From positions 1,860,001 through 1,924,000 of the forward strand of contig JALGAS010000009.1 of NCBI GenBank assembly GCA_023078685.1: a DNA stretch of 64,000 nucleotides. Reading direction: 5' to 3'. The DNA is from Neopestalotiopsis rosae (Eukaryota; Ascomycota; Sordariomycetes; Amphisphaeriales; Sporocadaceae). A program made the translations under genes and the position numbers. Below are positions 10,491 to 22,413 of the stretch, piece after piece (within the stretch, counting starts at the first letter, position 1; every line of letters starts with the position of its first letter). The notes below the pieces were generated by a model. The model was not told the origin of the DNA, did not search any database, and was given only the letters and a program-made list of their open reading frames with translations.

Positions 10491-11689
10491 ATATGTCGGT
10501 AGTCCGGTAGCACCACCAAGCCATACCGCATACATGATGTTTTGAAAGTCCGCCGTTGCTGGCCCATGTCTATTGGGCTAGTCAATCTGCGGCCTGCTGG
10601 TCTCCGAGGTTATTGCCTGGTCTATTCTACTTCCGCATCACAAAAAGTGATAAGTTGGCTCCAAATACATACACCGAGGTGCAGCAGCACTGAAGCTACT
10701 TGCCGCCGGATGCTTGTAACGTGGCTTGGACTAGGGCCTTCGTGGTTTGCTGTATCTTTGGACACCGGTGAAGTGTGTTGTGCATACATAGAGACGACGT
10801 AGATGTATAAGTAGAGACGTTCAATCTGCTGTAAGATTACAATTCTGCTGGCAACATAGCAATCAATCAGTGGAAAGTCCTCATACTTGCATCCATTCAG
10901 GTGAGACCGAGTCATACATCATGTATATAGTAGTTCGTCAAATTGACCTTATCTAGTCCAGGACACTCGACGTGTCTTTACAGATTCCAATAACGTTCCA
11001 ATATTCCGTCGGTCATCATGCCGGACACTCAGCCCGATCCAGGAGTCAGGCAAGGCGGCACCGCAAATATACCAACAGGATCAGAAAATACTTCAGAGGG
11101 GCGGATATAGGATGTAGTCATTGAGGATTCTGCTTGGGCTCCTCTTGGCTGAAATCTACAGGAACCGTGATGAAGATTACATTACAGTTGTGAATTCGTT
11201 GTTCACGAATATGAATTTTGTCAAACACACTATGAACAATTTTTCAATGGGTACAAATAACGTCGCGATTATTGCGTACATAAACCTGTTCATAGAGAGT
11301 CGGCCCGAGACAATGGCACACATTAAGATCTCAGTTGAGATGAACACAATGAAACATTAATGCATGGGTTTTGAGTTGTGCAAATTCTGTTCATGGCGGC
11401 CTGCCAGGCTGTTGAATGCCCAATGAAACTGATAAAGGGAGAAACACCAGATCATCTTAGAAGCAAGCGACAAAACTGGTAATAGAGAGGGACGCTTATG
11501 CTGTGACCTTGGGGAAATTGATTCACAAGCGTCTAACCGAGATTATTGGCCCGCCCGCTACTACTACCTCTTTTCACGGTTGCAATGAGCACCTCTGTGT
11601 CCGCTGATTGGTGTGAATCCATCGTGTCCCTACATTCTAGTACATGCAAGCAGGGTGCCACGCGAACAATGGATCCAGACGACTAAAGA

Positions 11690-11990
11690 TCCTGCTGCGA
11701 CATGGTCCGGGACGTTCCCCGAGATGTTGGAACCAGATGAAGTTTGGTATGCAGACCAAATCAACTCAATATCACATGCTTTGGTGTATGACCGCTTTAT
11801 GACATGCTCACACAGATGAACAGTCCATGCCTGCCATGACCCCAAACGGCATAGAATATGCATCCATAAGCCTAGGTCAAGGAATAGATGCAGAGTGACG
11901 GCGAGGTGACACTTGGTCAAGACCCAATACAACATAGCAGGCGTTCCCGTAGCCGTCGGTCGATCCAAGTACCTCTTACGGTATTTGGCG
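11690..11990 (+). repeat. Diverged dispersed repeat rep-C, copy 2
   Basis: This is the second copy of the repeat described at 10180. The blocks TTTGGTATGCAGACCAAATC, CCATGCCTGCCATGACCCC and CTAGGTCAAGGAATAGATGC align with it in order. Confidence 0.7.
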
Positions 11991-11999
11991 AGTCAACAA

Positions 12000-12790
12000 A
12001 AGCCTTCTGGTCAGCGTGATGGGATGGATGGGCTTCATGGAATATCCTGCGGATGTCGGGACTGTTACATATGCAAGATACTTGTATGCTAATTATATTG
12101 AGATACTATCTTTTTCTACATTTTGCGCTGCTCTAACATGCTGGTCAAGAATGTATAAATATGCTGCAATCCTCTCTCAGGAATTTGTTCCACTTACAGT
12201 GTCACTTTAATCGTATCGCTCCCCCTGAACAACCGTGCAGCTTAGTTTGACAGACTTATCTGCGGAGGAAGCCACAAGATTTTGTCTCAAGCTTGAGCCT
12301 TCACTATATTCTTTACCGACTCAACCATAAGGCTGACGCTATCATCAAAAATGTCTCCCGAAGTCTCAGTAAGCCATACGCCCAAAGTTTCTTGAGCACA
12401 CATAACTGAATAAGCACTATTACATAGTCCGGAGCCGATATCACCGGTGACGCAGCACCAGCGGGCTCGGGAGCAGACCACGGCGAGCCAACAACTATTG
12501 CACCACCCGGTGGTACAAGTGGCACAAAAGAGATAAAGACAACGCCAAGACCATAAAAAGCCCTCAAACGTGTGTGGAATACCTACTGGCCTGCTATCGT
12601 AACATTCAATGTTTTCTCTTTCAATCTGGAGACTGAATAGTTGTTCAAGTTGTTCTATTTGGCATTGATGACTGGTTGTGTATGGAATCGGTCATATGTG
12701 GATTTGTTTTTGTAGTTAGCCTATCGCAATTTGAACCCGGAACCTCTTCAAGCGTTTCTCGAAAGTGCCAAAGTCCAATGAGAGATCAAA
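12000..12790. other. Weakly coding or relic sequence
   Basis: On the minus strand around 12287-12567 two overlapping frames look partly protein-like: a hydrophobic start (MVLALSLSLLC) near 12555 and a tail (SGDIFDDSVSLMVESVKNIV) ending at 12287. No in-phase splice joins them convincingly, so this is either a small secreted-protein gene with an unrecognised intron or a relic. Confidence 0.25.
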
Positions 12791-13196
12791 TTATTTACCG
12801 CTGTAATCATCACAAGTATCAGCATATTTACACGTGACATCCAGCTGAGCGCAAACGTGTCGGCGGTTGATTTTCTCCGAACTCACTTCGGCGTTGACTC
12901 CTCGACACTGCGAACAAACCCATCCAGACAAGCGTCCCGGATCTGGAGTACAGACGGAACAAGTATCCTTAGGAATATTGAGCCAAGTACAATAATGGCA
13001 TGTGGAGAATGTGAGATCTCAGTCGACGCGTGATACGAGATCCGCTATCCCGTTTTTTTGGTAAATGAATGGGCTTGAGCGACAGATCATCCCTGGTCGA
13101 AACGGGTAAAGTACTCCTACTAGAGTAGCTGAATTTCAATGCAGACCATGACTCGACTGTGCAGATAGGATCGTGTATGTTGCTTTCGGGTTCCAT
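12791..13196 (-). CDS. Small Cys-rich zinc-finger-like protein
   Basis: Exon 1 (13121-13196) and exon 2 (12791-13017) join in phase to give 100 aa. Exon 2 carries ordered cysteines: CHYC, then CSVC, WVCSQCRGVN, then RHVC and C..YADTC. The WVCSQCRGVN block resembles RanBP2-type or small fungal zinc ribbons that pair a tryptophan with CxxC. Exon 1 (MEPESNIHDPICTVESWSAL) resembles the start of small fungal proteins of this class. The 103-nt intron has a non-consensus donor (GTAGGA), so exact boundaries may differ. The role is unknown; metal-dependent binding is inferred. Confidence 0.5.
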
Positions 13197-13324
13197 TCCG
13201 CGGCCAAGGTCAATGTGACTATGCTCTCGCTAGGATCCTTCATCTCAACGACATGGTGCACTCGTAGTGGACACTATGTCCCGTATCAGTGTTTTGCAAT
13301 AAATCGCCAGGGTTTCGTTGTCAT

Positions 13325-13892
13325 AGATCCGGAATAGCCCAAGCGATATACAAATCACACGAGTTCATGCTGTGCAGGACCTCGGGGAACGTTGGACGGT
13401 TGGCTAACACGGCGACAGTTGCGAAATATTGTGTATGTCGAAAACACAGTGCCTTGACATGCAGATCAGGAACGCAAATTAAGCCGCTACATGGCGTTGC
13501 TAGTTGTTCTTCCTCTAATGTATCTAATATGCGGAATCTGTCACAAAAGTCACGTCCTTGGGCTGCTCTCCCATAGTTAGATGGTCACGTTTGGACATGG
13601 ATCATGCCTAGATAAGCAGAAGCTCTACATGAGCGTTGTAAGTCATTGAAGGTGGCTCTCTTTGCTTTGAGGGATATCCACCCCTTCACATGATACATGA
13701 CACATGACTCTTGCCATATAGATATGAATCCTTCAGAGTGGCTCCAGCGGAAGGTTCGATTGGATCATGATTGTCACTTGCTAGAGGAAGAGTTATTATT
13801 AAATCTTTCCATATGAGCCCCTGTTCATGGCCATCAATGGAAATGCCAACAATGATCATGACACGATAGTACGACCAAGTCCTACGCGGCAC
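13325..13892 (-). pseudogene. Degenerate gene in three frames
   Basis: Three consecutive minus-strand segments look coding but sit in different frames: one near 13892-13690 (VGISIDGHEQGLIWKDLI), one near 13690-13595 (GWISLKAKRATFNDLQRSC) and one near 13570-13325 (FCDRFRILDTLEEEQLATP). The gaps between them are too short for introns, so frameshifts are the simplest reading. The family is not recognised. Confidence 0.4.
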
Positions 13893-13940
13893 ATTACTAG
13901 TATAAAAATATGGCTTGCCCCAGTGTTACCTGAACTAGAA

Positions 13941-14320
13941 TGAACCATTCACATCGTCCGTTTATGTGACAACTGGTCTAGTCGAAGCTCTCAAGTTGAA
14001 AAGATTATTTTATCCTTTTGTTTTCAAATACCATCTCCTGTTTCAAAGCAATTCCACCTGCTGTCTTATACAAAACTCCTTCCTTGTAAGTACTATCATT
14101 CCAACGCACAATTTTGTATCTTAAGTGCGTTCACTGAGAAGCTGATCCCACAGAATCGAGATCGTATACCGTTGCGCACAGCTGTCTCATTTGATCTTCC
14201 AATGCTTTCCTCGAAAACCCTGATATACGAGATGATTTCCAGGGAGGACACAATTTTCGACGAGGGTCGTGGTGCCTATGACACTACTGGAGTGCCCAAG
14301 CCTCCTCCCAAGCCCAAATA
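13941..14320 (+). CDS. Possible two-exon terminal part of a hypothetical gene
   Basis: An open segment ending at 14087 joins in phase to 14155-14320 across an intron with GTAAGT donor, GCTGATC branch site and CACAG acceptor. The tail reads YEMISREDTIFDEGRGAYDT and ends PKPPPKPK. The segment starts at an acceptor-like CTGAACTAG (about 13938), so an upstream exon would be needed for a start codon. It converges on the F-box gene. Confidence 0.35.
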
Positions 14321-14381
14321 ACTTTATGTTTTATTGGCATTTGTGTACATGCTATGGCTGTGCTTGTCGTAGCGTTGCATG

Positions 14382-15134
14382 TTAGTAAACACCCAGAAGA
14401 TGTTGTATGGAGATGATGCTGCGAAGAGAGCAAATAGATTCATGTAGTATCAAAATATCAAATCGGATCGAGTCAATCTGCCCACAAGGCTTCCTTGCTG
14501 CATCCCTTCCCTTCTTTTTCTGCGTTCTGAAATCCCAAGCCGCACAACTACGCGGGAGTGATGCCATGGAGACGCGAAGACTACTCAATGCATAGTCGAC
14601 TATGCCACGCCTGTACCTCTCCTCGGGACGTTGCCCAGGTGTCTTGATCGTGATGTGTCTAATATTCGGCATATTTCTCAATGCGTTGATGAAAGAAGGT
14701 ACATTGCAGGCCGCATGGAAAAGGGGTGGATATTGGTCCGTCAGGATCTTCCTGATGTCGCTCTCTTCAGATGTGAACTTAGCCGCCGTTGACGTGTTGG
14801 GGGTATACAGAAAGCTGATCTCACGCCCAGTCTCGTCGAGGAGTGGTGGTAAAAAGGTCGCACCGCAGTGTGGAAAGAGGAAAGTCAAATGCTCGATATA
14901 ATGACCGATTCGTGACAAGGCCTCGATCCTGTACTGCTTGGTAAAGGTGTTTGGGTTGAAGGTCACGTTGGTTCGTAGGAAGAGCCGCCTGGTAATGACT
15001 TTGTAGCATGCTGAAGATGCGAGCCGGACGTTGCAAATGTCTTCCTTGGGAAAAAGGTGAAAGATGACTTCCAAGATGTGCTCGTCCTGCCACAGGCAAA
15101 GGAATGCTTGTGGTACGGTCTCTGTGCCACTCAT
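14382..15134 (-). CDS. F-box-like protein, C-terminally truncated
   Basis: This 250-aa frame begins with an F-box-like segment (DEHILEVIFHLFPKEDICNV, then RLASSACYKVITRRLFLRTN) followed by the region typical of fungal F-box proteins (IEHLTFLFPHC, YPPLFHAACNVPSFINALRN, HITIKTPGQ). F-box proteins recruit substrates to SCF ubiquitin ligases. Members usually continue for several hundred residues; here similarity ends after about residue 190 (YALSSLRVSMASLPRS) and a short unrelated tail follows. Truncation or a missed intron is likely. Confidence 0.7.
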   Translation of the reverse strand: MSGTETVPQAFLCLWQDEHILEVIFHLFPKEDICNVRLASSACYKVITRRLFLRTNVTFNPNTFTKQYRIEALSRIGHYIEHLTFLFPHCGATFLPPLLDETGREISFLYTPNTSTAAKFTSEESDIRKILTDQYPPLFHAACNVPSFINALRNMPNIRHITIKTPGQRPEERYRRGIVDYALSSLRVSMASLPRSCAAWDFRTQKKKGRDAARKPCGQIDSIRFDILILHESICSLRSIISIQHLLGVY

Positions 15135-18100
15135 GCTGCAGTAGTGTTGCTCAGTAATGCCTTGTGTAGAGTATGAGCTGGTCTCCTTGGGTCAACCTTT
15201 GTTCTCCTTGGGTCAACCTGGAAGGGCAACGTGAAAGCGCGCAGCAGAACCGAACGGTGTCCCACTGTACAGACTCGGAGAGATAGCTGTCGTTTAGAGG
15301 TGTAAATTCACACCCAAGGTAAGAAAGTCAATAAGAAGCTCGATGAACTCACACACTGAGGACAAAAAGAACGCGCAACATTTTTCACAAGAAAAGAAAA
15401 TCATTCGGTCGTTGGGACTTATATATGCTGCAAAGAGCGTCCAGCCGTCTTCCCAGTTTGGAACACGTGTGTCTAATACGAATCCCTCACCAGATTATGC
15501 CGAGATTTTGGAGAGTTGGTCAGGCCTAAATGGTCATCTGAACTGGTACACCCATTGGCCTTTCCTTCCACCGTGAGACGTTAATACATCCGTGTCGAGT
15601 AAGACGGCCTCGTCTTTCATGATAGTTATTTGCATCCAGTTGTGATAGACCTTTACCCGCTACCATTGACAAGGAAATAGTCGGAAAACTATGCCAACCA
15701 ACCAGTACACAGTAATATCGAACCAACTTACCCGGTTCATGGCCCTTAGGGACAAACTTTTATGTACCATTTGCGGGTTGTCTCGGGATGGAAGGAGAGA
15801 TAGGTGGCAATTATGCTGCAAGAGGAAAATCTCGTAACTATGCCGCAGAAAGCGTTCGAGTTCAAGTCAAGTGACATGAGTCGTGCGGCAGATGTGCCAC
15901 TCCGCACCGAAATTAGATGCTTGATTGTGACAGGTGGAAGGTGCTAAACACTTCACAAGACAGCCAAGTACGTCCTATGCACACACCGTTCCTTAGTGTC
16001 ATATCCAAGCTGCAATGATTCTGTTGGTAAGTGTTAAACACGGACGATCCACATCCGGCGCTGACATTCATGTACATCAGCCAGATCCATTTGGTATTGT
16101 CATCAGTGAGTACTTCGGCCAGCCAAAGGTAATCAAGCTGACAGTAGAAAGTTGCTTGTCAACCACAGCCAGTTTTGGCTGATTGAAGTACTCATGGATG
16201 ACAGTACTAAGCAGGTCTGGCTAGGGTACGTATAGATCAGCGCAGAATATGGATCGCCAGTGCTCAGAGACGAGAAGAGAGACACAAGACAAGAAGCCGC
16301 TTTTAAGGGTCTCTGTAGCGCCAATTTTGTTTACCAAGGACAACGCGATATTCGGCTCCATTTTTGCATTTCTAGCTGCATTGCTAAGAGCACAATTTTT
16401 CTACCCGTTGCGGCAACACGACGTTGTGACAATGGCTTAATTTGGCTCTAAGAATGATTATTTACTTAAACGAGATCGACTGCTAGCCATTTAAACTTCA
16501 GCACAGTCCATACAGATAAGCTCAAATATACCGCCTCCACCATTCTTACGGGAATCAACCGAATCGACCAATGATCTGCCGGAACATACCAATGCCCACA
16601 ATACCGAAAACGAGCGGAGCTGTCGTACGTCTTCAAGACACTGCAGAAAAGTTACCATAGTATGGAAAATGTCTGGTTAAGGATAGCGGCATCACTGAAT
16701 GTGTTGCACATTGCTCAGTGAGTGATCTATTCAAGTCTTAGGAGGGCCTGAATATCGAGTCGGAGGAACTAGACACAGCCTTCTGATTGAGTGATGTATT
16801 ACAAGCCAACCCGGCTAGAAATTATATTGACTTACATAGCCGGTCCTCAGTCCTACGACGACGGATCTCAAATCCGCGAATATGGAAGATATTCTGCCAC
16901 ATAAAGCATACTTGCTACTGCTTGCCAGAAGGAATATACAGATGAAGTCGAATGGTCATCCGGTCAGCCACTGCTCTGTGTCTTATAACTTATCCCAAAC
17001 ACGTCGCGATCCGCTTGGATGACCATAAGTCTACGCACGATCACTTTGCGACACTACTGCAAGTCATCTTCTGATTCCATGTTGCGGAAAAAATAAAAGA
17101 AGCTGAGTCGTTCCAGTGATCCCTCATTGAAATGACCCATCTTTTTCGTAGGCTCTTTTAGCCATCAATTTGAGCACCGATGACTCGGATTTCCTGGGCT
17201 ACCTCGGGTACTTGTCCTTTGCGACTACATATCCCGAAGAGACAGCTGGCCAATCTGTGGGCGACTCGGGCAGGATTTTGCTCCCCCATTGGGTTATTTC
17301 AAAAGGTAGGGGTGTGCAGAAGTCTGAGATACAGGAGGATATACCTGCACTCCAAGTGACCAATGAAAGCAGGTTGTTCGTTTCCTCCTTTTTCTAACAC
17401 CGTACTCTCACTGATGCAGTCGGCACACGTGTGCCTTTAGCTGGAATAACCTATCAGTGTCCCACAATGATTGACAACTATTCTGTTCTCAGTGATGTCT
17501 GATTGCAAACCTGACTCGGGAATGTCTGCATACATCCTTGTCCATACTTCATACAGTAGTCACGCGGGACATGTTCAAGGTAAACTTCAGCTGTGATCAG
17601 AGGCGGAAAACATATGGCCAGGCTTACTAGTGATAGCTCTGGCACCAGCATGTTACTACCCTGGTCGTCTCTATCTGTACATTAGCCTGAGTTGGGCAAG
17701 CAGCTTCCCCTTTTCCATGAACACATAACACCTTGCAACCTGCAGAGCTGTAAGTCTCTCAGAGAGCGATCCACTACAGCCGTTTCATTGCATCCATCTT
17801 TCTCTGTCCATCAAGCACTTCTCTATCCCTGCTAGCTGGAGCTTCTTGTTTAGTCTGTGTGGTTGGGGATGAAGACGCGATACGAGTGGATTATCTGACA
17901 CATCGGTAAGTACAAAATTATCTCATAGCTGCCCAAGCATCTAAACCGGCACCACCTCTTTTCATGCTGGGGGCACGTATTCCGACCGGTCTGTGATGTT
18001 GGTCATCATCAGCTAGATGAGTTACTGTGGCCAACCATCAGACCATCACATCGTACCCACCGTCGCCTGTCCAGGCTTGTGAATATTGGCAGGTGTACAG

Positions 18101-18244
18101 CACACAACATTGGCATACGCACATATGAATGAAACAGCACACATCTTATGGTCTGACTCCTTCTCCTACAACCATAAAACTATAACAAACCCAAAAGCTT
18201 CCTGAGAATCTAAGTCATTGCCCTGTGAGAAGGCCTGAATCAAA
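15135..18244. other. Long gene-poor stretch
   Basis: I see no supported gene in about 3 kb. A 17-bp motif (TCTCCTTGGGTCAACCT) is repeated at 15182 and 15204. An open frame at 17170-17397 lacks an ATG and has no recognisable motif. The last kilobase is the presumed promoter and 5' leader of the cyclin gene. Confidence 0.5.
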
Positions 18245-19347
18245 ATGGTGTACATATACCTCAAAGACTATCTCGAGATGATGGCACGCAACCGCCAAGA
18301 TATTATTGGTGAAGAGTTGTCGCGTCTTACTAGTGAGGAGTACCTCGAGGACATCATGCAGCACCTCAGCTACATGGAGGTTGGTTGCAACAAAATACTA
18401 GATATGTGTGGACCTCACCAAAACTGACACTTTGACAGGACGAGACATTGCCCGACGTTAATCTGATCGATATGCAGCGCGAAATTCAGTGGTTCATGAG
18501 ACCATTCCTCATCAATTTCCTGATCGAGGCCCACGCCGCCTTCTCGCTTCAGCCTGAGACCCTGTTCCTGTCTATCAACCTGTTGGATCGCTACTGCTCC
18601 AAGCGTGTTGTCTACAAGCAACACTATCAGCTTGTCGGTTGTGCCGCCCTGCTCATTGCTGCCAAGTACGGCGACGAGAAGGACCGGGTGCCCCAGGTCA
18701 ACGAACTTAGCAACATGTGCTGCGGACTCTACGACTCGGGCATGTTCGTCCAAATGGAGATGCACGTACTCAACACCATGGAGTGGACAATCGGCCACCC
18801 AACCGTCGATTTCTTCAAGCGATTGATCGTTGCCTATGAGGGAGATGACCGCGACGTAGAGCACATGGCCGCCTACATCTGCGAGATTGCCCTGTACCAC
18901 CGGTGCTTTGTCTCGACCAAGCCCTCAGTCATAGCTAGGGCTTCTCTGACGCTAGCTCGAGCTATCCTATCGCGACCCAAAGTCAACGATGGAGAATGGA
19001 ACTTCAGCTTCTCCAGCACTCTGCACACCTTGCTGATTTACATTCAACAACCTTCGCCGACACTGATCGGGAAGTACGCGAAACCGAGCATGTCCCAAGT
19101 CGCTGTCACCCTAGCCGAGTTCCTCGCACAGCAAGCTGCCATTTCGTGCCGCGCAGGTTTACAAACTCCTCTGAGCGAGCATGTCACGGCACTCAATCCC
19201 GGAAACATGTACAGCACATCTCAGATGGTACGCTTGTCTGAGAATTATGTTACACCGCCCATTAGCCCCAATGAATCACAATGCGGTACCATTAACGAGT
19301 GCCCCTCCGGACTCCCCAAGACCAGTCGTGGAAAATGTCTTTATTAA
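18245..19347 (+). CDS. G1/S-type cyclin (Cln/Puc1-like)
   Basis: Exon 1 (18245-18379) and exon 2 (18439-19347) join in phase to give 347 aa; the intron has a GTTGGT donor and a CTGAC branch site before GACAG. The cyclin-N domain starts at about residue 55: EIQWFMRPFLINFLIEAH, ETLFLSINLLDRYCSKR, YQLVGCAALLIAAKYGD, then the segment around GHPTVDFFKR that opens the second cyclin fold. This is the G1 cyclin group that activates the cell-cycle CDK to commit to division. The short N-terminus (YLKDYLEMMARNRQDI) and Ser/Pro-rich tail (YVTPPISPNES) fit the family; the tail may act as a degradation signal. Cdc25-like DNA follows 1.1 kb downstream on the same strand. The frame is intact. It could be a lineage-specific paralogue rather than the core gene. 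Confidence 0.88.
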
Positions 19348-20439
19348 ATGAACTTCCGATAGGAATAATTCAAGAAAGATTCATGCTATAAGTGACATTA
19401 GTGCCAAAGTCGTCATGTGATCGTTGAATAAGGTGATGCGAGAAACAATAAAGCGGGCGACAGAACTCAAAAACCCGATCATTTGCAATTCCTACTCTGC
19501 GATCCAAGGAAGGATGAATATACGAGTACTTGATCAAAGACGGCTGCCGGATGGAAGCAAAAATCAGCAGAGGTGATTTGGAATTCGCCGGTGCGCCGCC
19601 CTCCTATACGTATCACGACAACAAGGGAAAGGAAATGCATGTTAGTGGAGTCAAGAATCAATAGTAGTTGTAGCAAAATCGCTGTGGCGGGTCCATGGTG
19701 ACATGCTTCTCTGTGCCGCAGATTGCTATCTACAATAAGACCATTAACCGCTGCGAACGAATAGCTTCTGCATGGTAAGTTGCCTGATCACTCAGGTCAA
19801 AACGTCAGCTGGCCCACCCGTTGGCGAGTCGACCAGGATTCTGATGGCGACCGGGAATTACCTGAAAGAGACCGGCACGGAGAAAGATACCGTGGCCATG
19901 CGGATAAGCCAGTTAGATCGACTGAGTCTCACCTGAGCAAAAGGAGAAGTGGGAAAAAGATGTGAGCGACTATACCCGCAGTTCGTTACTCAGGCAACTA
20001 AAGGCAAAGCCAAAGGGTTTTCTGCCGTCAATATAGCTCCACATCACACTTCTTTACGCATTGATTTCATAACATATAATAATGACCTGCGTCGTCATTT
20101 TAGTTATCTGTCAGTAGTTATGCAATTACTGAATAAAGCCACCAGACTTTCGAGTTGCACTGACACCTGGCTACTGCGAACCGAGCCAGCGAGATATCCG
20201 TGGAAAATCGCAACGGACAAATCCCGGCAACTTCGACCTCACCTCTAATTTTTACTTATCTCCGAGGGTCAGCCTTTCTACAGACTCGTCTCAGAACTTT
20301 CGTGGAGTTAGATGGCTAAGGTACGTCGGGGAGATTTGGGGAGAATACTGCTAAGTCTTATAACTTAGGTCGCAAATTGGAACAATCCACGGTTTTAACT
20401 CTTGGCCGAGCTTTATTCACTTCCGACATCGTTAGCAAG
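19348..20439. other. Cyclin-Cdc25 intergenic region
   Basis: A short frame at about 19771-19938 (ILMATGNYLKETGTEKD) and an open frame at 19949-20248 are weak candidates only. Near 20322-20370 a GTACGT...TTAG pair looks like a 5' UTR intron of the downstream phosphatase gene. Confidence 0.35.
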
Positions 20440-21830
20440 ATGGGCGTCCAACGTAAGTCGGATATAATCAAATGTCAGACCTACCCATCTACTAAACTGA
20501 CCACTCTCTAGACAATATCGCCACACGTTTTCTAATACCAGTTTTATCCTCGCCCGTTTCAGTTGGTATCAACGACATCATGGACACTTCCCCTCTGTCT
20601 CATAAGGGGCTACCCTCGCCCGAAATCGCTTCCTCCAAGCCCGATAACCCTCCCGAAGATTATAACGACGACGACGAGATAATGCTACAGACTTCCGTTA
20701 ACAGTCTTTGGACCTCAAATAACTCTTACAATACAAGGGAACGTCTTGTCCTCCGCTCATTTTCTTCAACCTGCACAAAACGTCACTCAGCCAATGCATT
20801 GGCAGACAACCTGGATCTGGACGCTCAGCCAACGGTCTTTCGCTTCAGCTCAGCAGCGAACCTGCCATTAGCCGAGTGCTTCCAAAAGTCGCCGTTACAA
20901 AAGCGACCTTTTTTTGCCAACAGTCCTTCGCTCAGTATTCCCAGATATCGCCGTCGAAGATCTCTACATGCTAGTCTGGCGGGTACAGGAGAATCCTACA
21001 ATAGCTCTCTATTCTTACATACGAAATAGCCATGGAAATCTTTCCAACTACCCCGGCGCCAATACCACCGTTCCCTGAGTCTATTTAAGAATCCTGCCAA
21101 AATCGTGCCGCCCCGAAGAAACAATCCTGGTCCACAGAGGACAGTTCAATCGATAATGAACAGTGAGGATGTCCAAGATCCCATGCTGCCTCACTTTTAT
21201 CCCGAAGGCGAAAACGAGACAATCCCTAGGATATCCCAAGAAACCTTTCTTGACGTCTTGCAGGGTAGATTCGAGGACCAATATACACAACGCATGGTCA
21301 TCGATTGCCGATTCGAATATGAATATGAGGGCGGTCACATTGATGGTGCAATCAACTATTATAACAAAGAACTTCTTATGGGGCATCTGTTTAAGACTCC
21401 CATGGACGGCAAGGTCCTGCTTATCCTTCACTGCGAGTACTCTGCTCACCGGGCTCCCATGATGGCTCGGTTTATCCGGTCCAAAAATAGGGCCATCAAT
21501 GCCGAGTACTACCCGAGACTCAGTTACCCCGAGATCTACATTCTAGATGGTGGCTACAGCGAGTTCTTCACACAACACCGCCACCGATGCTGCCCTCAAT
21601 CATACGTGGAAATGAATGATAAAAAACACGTCACCACATGTGAGCGCGAAATGGGCAAGCTTCAGCGAAATCGAAAGGGCCCGGGCAGAGCTAAGACATT
21701 CACATTTGGTCCTCACGAATCTTTGTGTCAAGCATCTCCGACTGTCCCTGGTAGGAATAGCTCGCGAGACGGCAAGCCTTTCAAACCCGGCGTCAGTCGT
21801 TCGTTCAGCCGCCGTGCCGCATCGTATTGA
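20440..21830 (+). pseudogene. Cdc25-type M-phase inducer phosphatase, one in-frame stop
   Basis: Exon 1 (20440-20452) and exon 2 (20512-21830) join in phase (GTAAGT donor, CTGAC branch site, TAG acceptor) to give 443 codons. The C-terminal rhodanese-type phosphatase domain is clear: TFLDVLQGRFEDQ, MVIDCRFEYEYEGGHIDGAI, the active-site loop HCEYSAHRAP (C-x5-R), and IYILDGGYSEFF. Cdc25 removes the inhibitory phosphates from the mitotic CDK. A TAG at 21027-21029 interrupts the frame between the N-terminal half and the RRQYHRSLSLF motif that precedes the catalytic domain; the frame is identical on both sides and no in-phase intron removes it. A CAG-to-TAG change would explain it. An internal start (ATG at 21156) could still give the catalytic domain, so a short product is possible. 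Confidence 0.82.
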
Positions 21831-22413
21831 GGATTCAAAACCTTGATAGACCCCGTACGCCCAGTTGTGCCATAATAAATATTACACAATCAATGCTTAC
21901 AGAGTACTATGGATGACGTATATGTGCCATTCTTGTCTGCATCACCAACGAGACACATTGAGTACTAGCCCACGAATACGGGCGTGTTCCTTTGCACACT
22001 TCAGAGACTCGCAAGGGACAATATAGGGGCAGATAGGAAGCACCTCATGCTCCAGCCCAAGCTCTGCGCAGTTGTATTCCATATATCATAGAGCATCATC
22101 TAACTCGTGACTTGGGTGGCTGCTGTATATGTACGAGCGATGTCAGGAAAATAAAATGATACCTAATGCAAATGCCACGATCTCCATCATGTCGACTTAT
22201 CTTCGAGGGGCAGTGTTGGAAAATATGACGACGACGAGAAACAGTTTGGGCGGCCGGAAGTCGAAGATCTAACTTATTGCCAGCCCTTGGGATGAAGAAC
22301 GGGGCTAGCTGCCGCATCCTACTTACCCCGCCTTTCAATCAATATCATAGTCAGATGCTCCGGTGCATCGATACGGTCACTCTATTGTCTGCTCATCTAC
22401 GGCAATCTGCATA
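21831..22413. other. Intergenic
   Basis: I see no gene. This is the downstream region of the Cdc25-like locus and the upstream region of the transporter gene. Confidence 0.4.

Noticed and set aside
12725..12760. tRNA T-arm-like sequence (GGGTTCAAATTG on the minus strand)
   Set aside because: No A box, acceptor stem or anticodon arm can be built around it.
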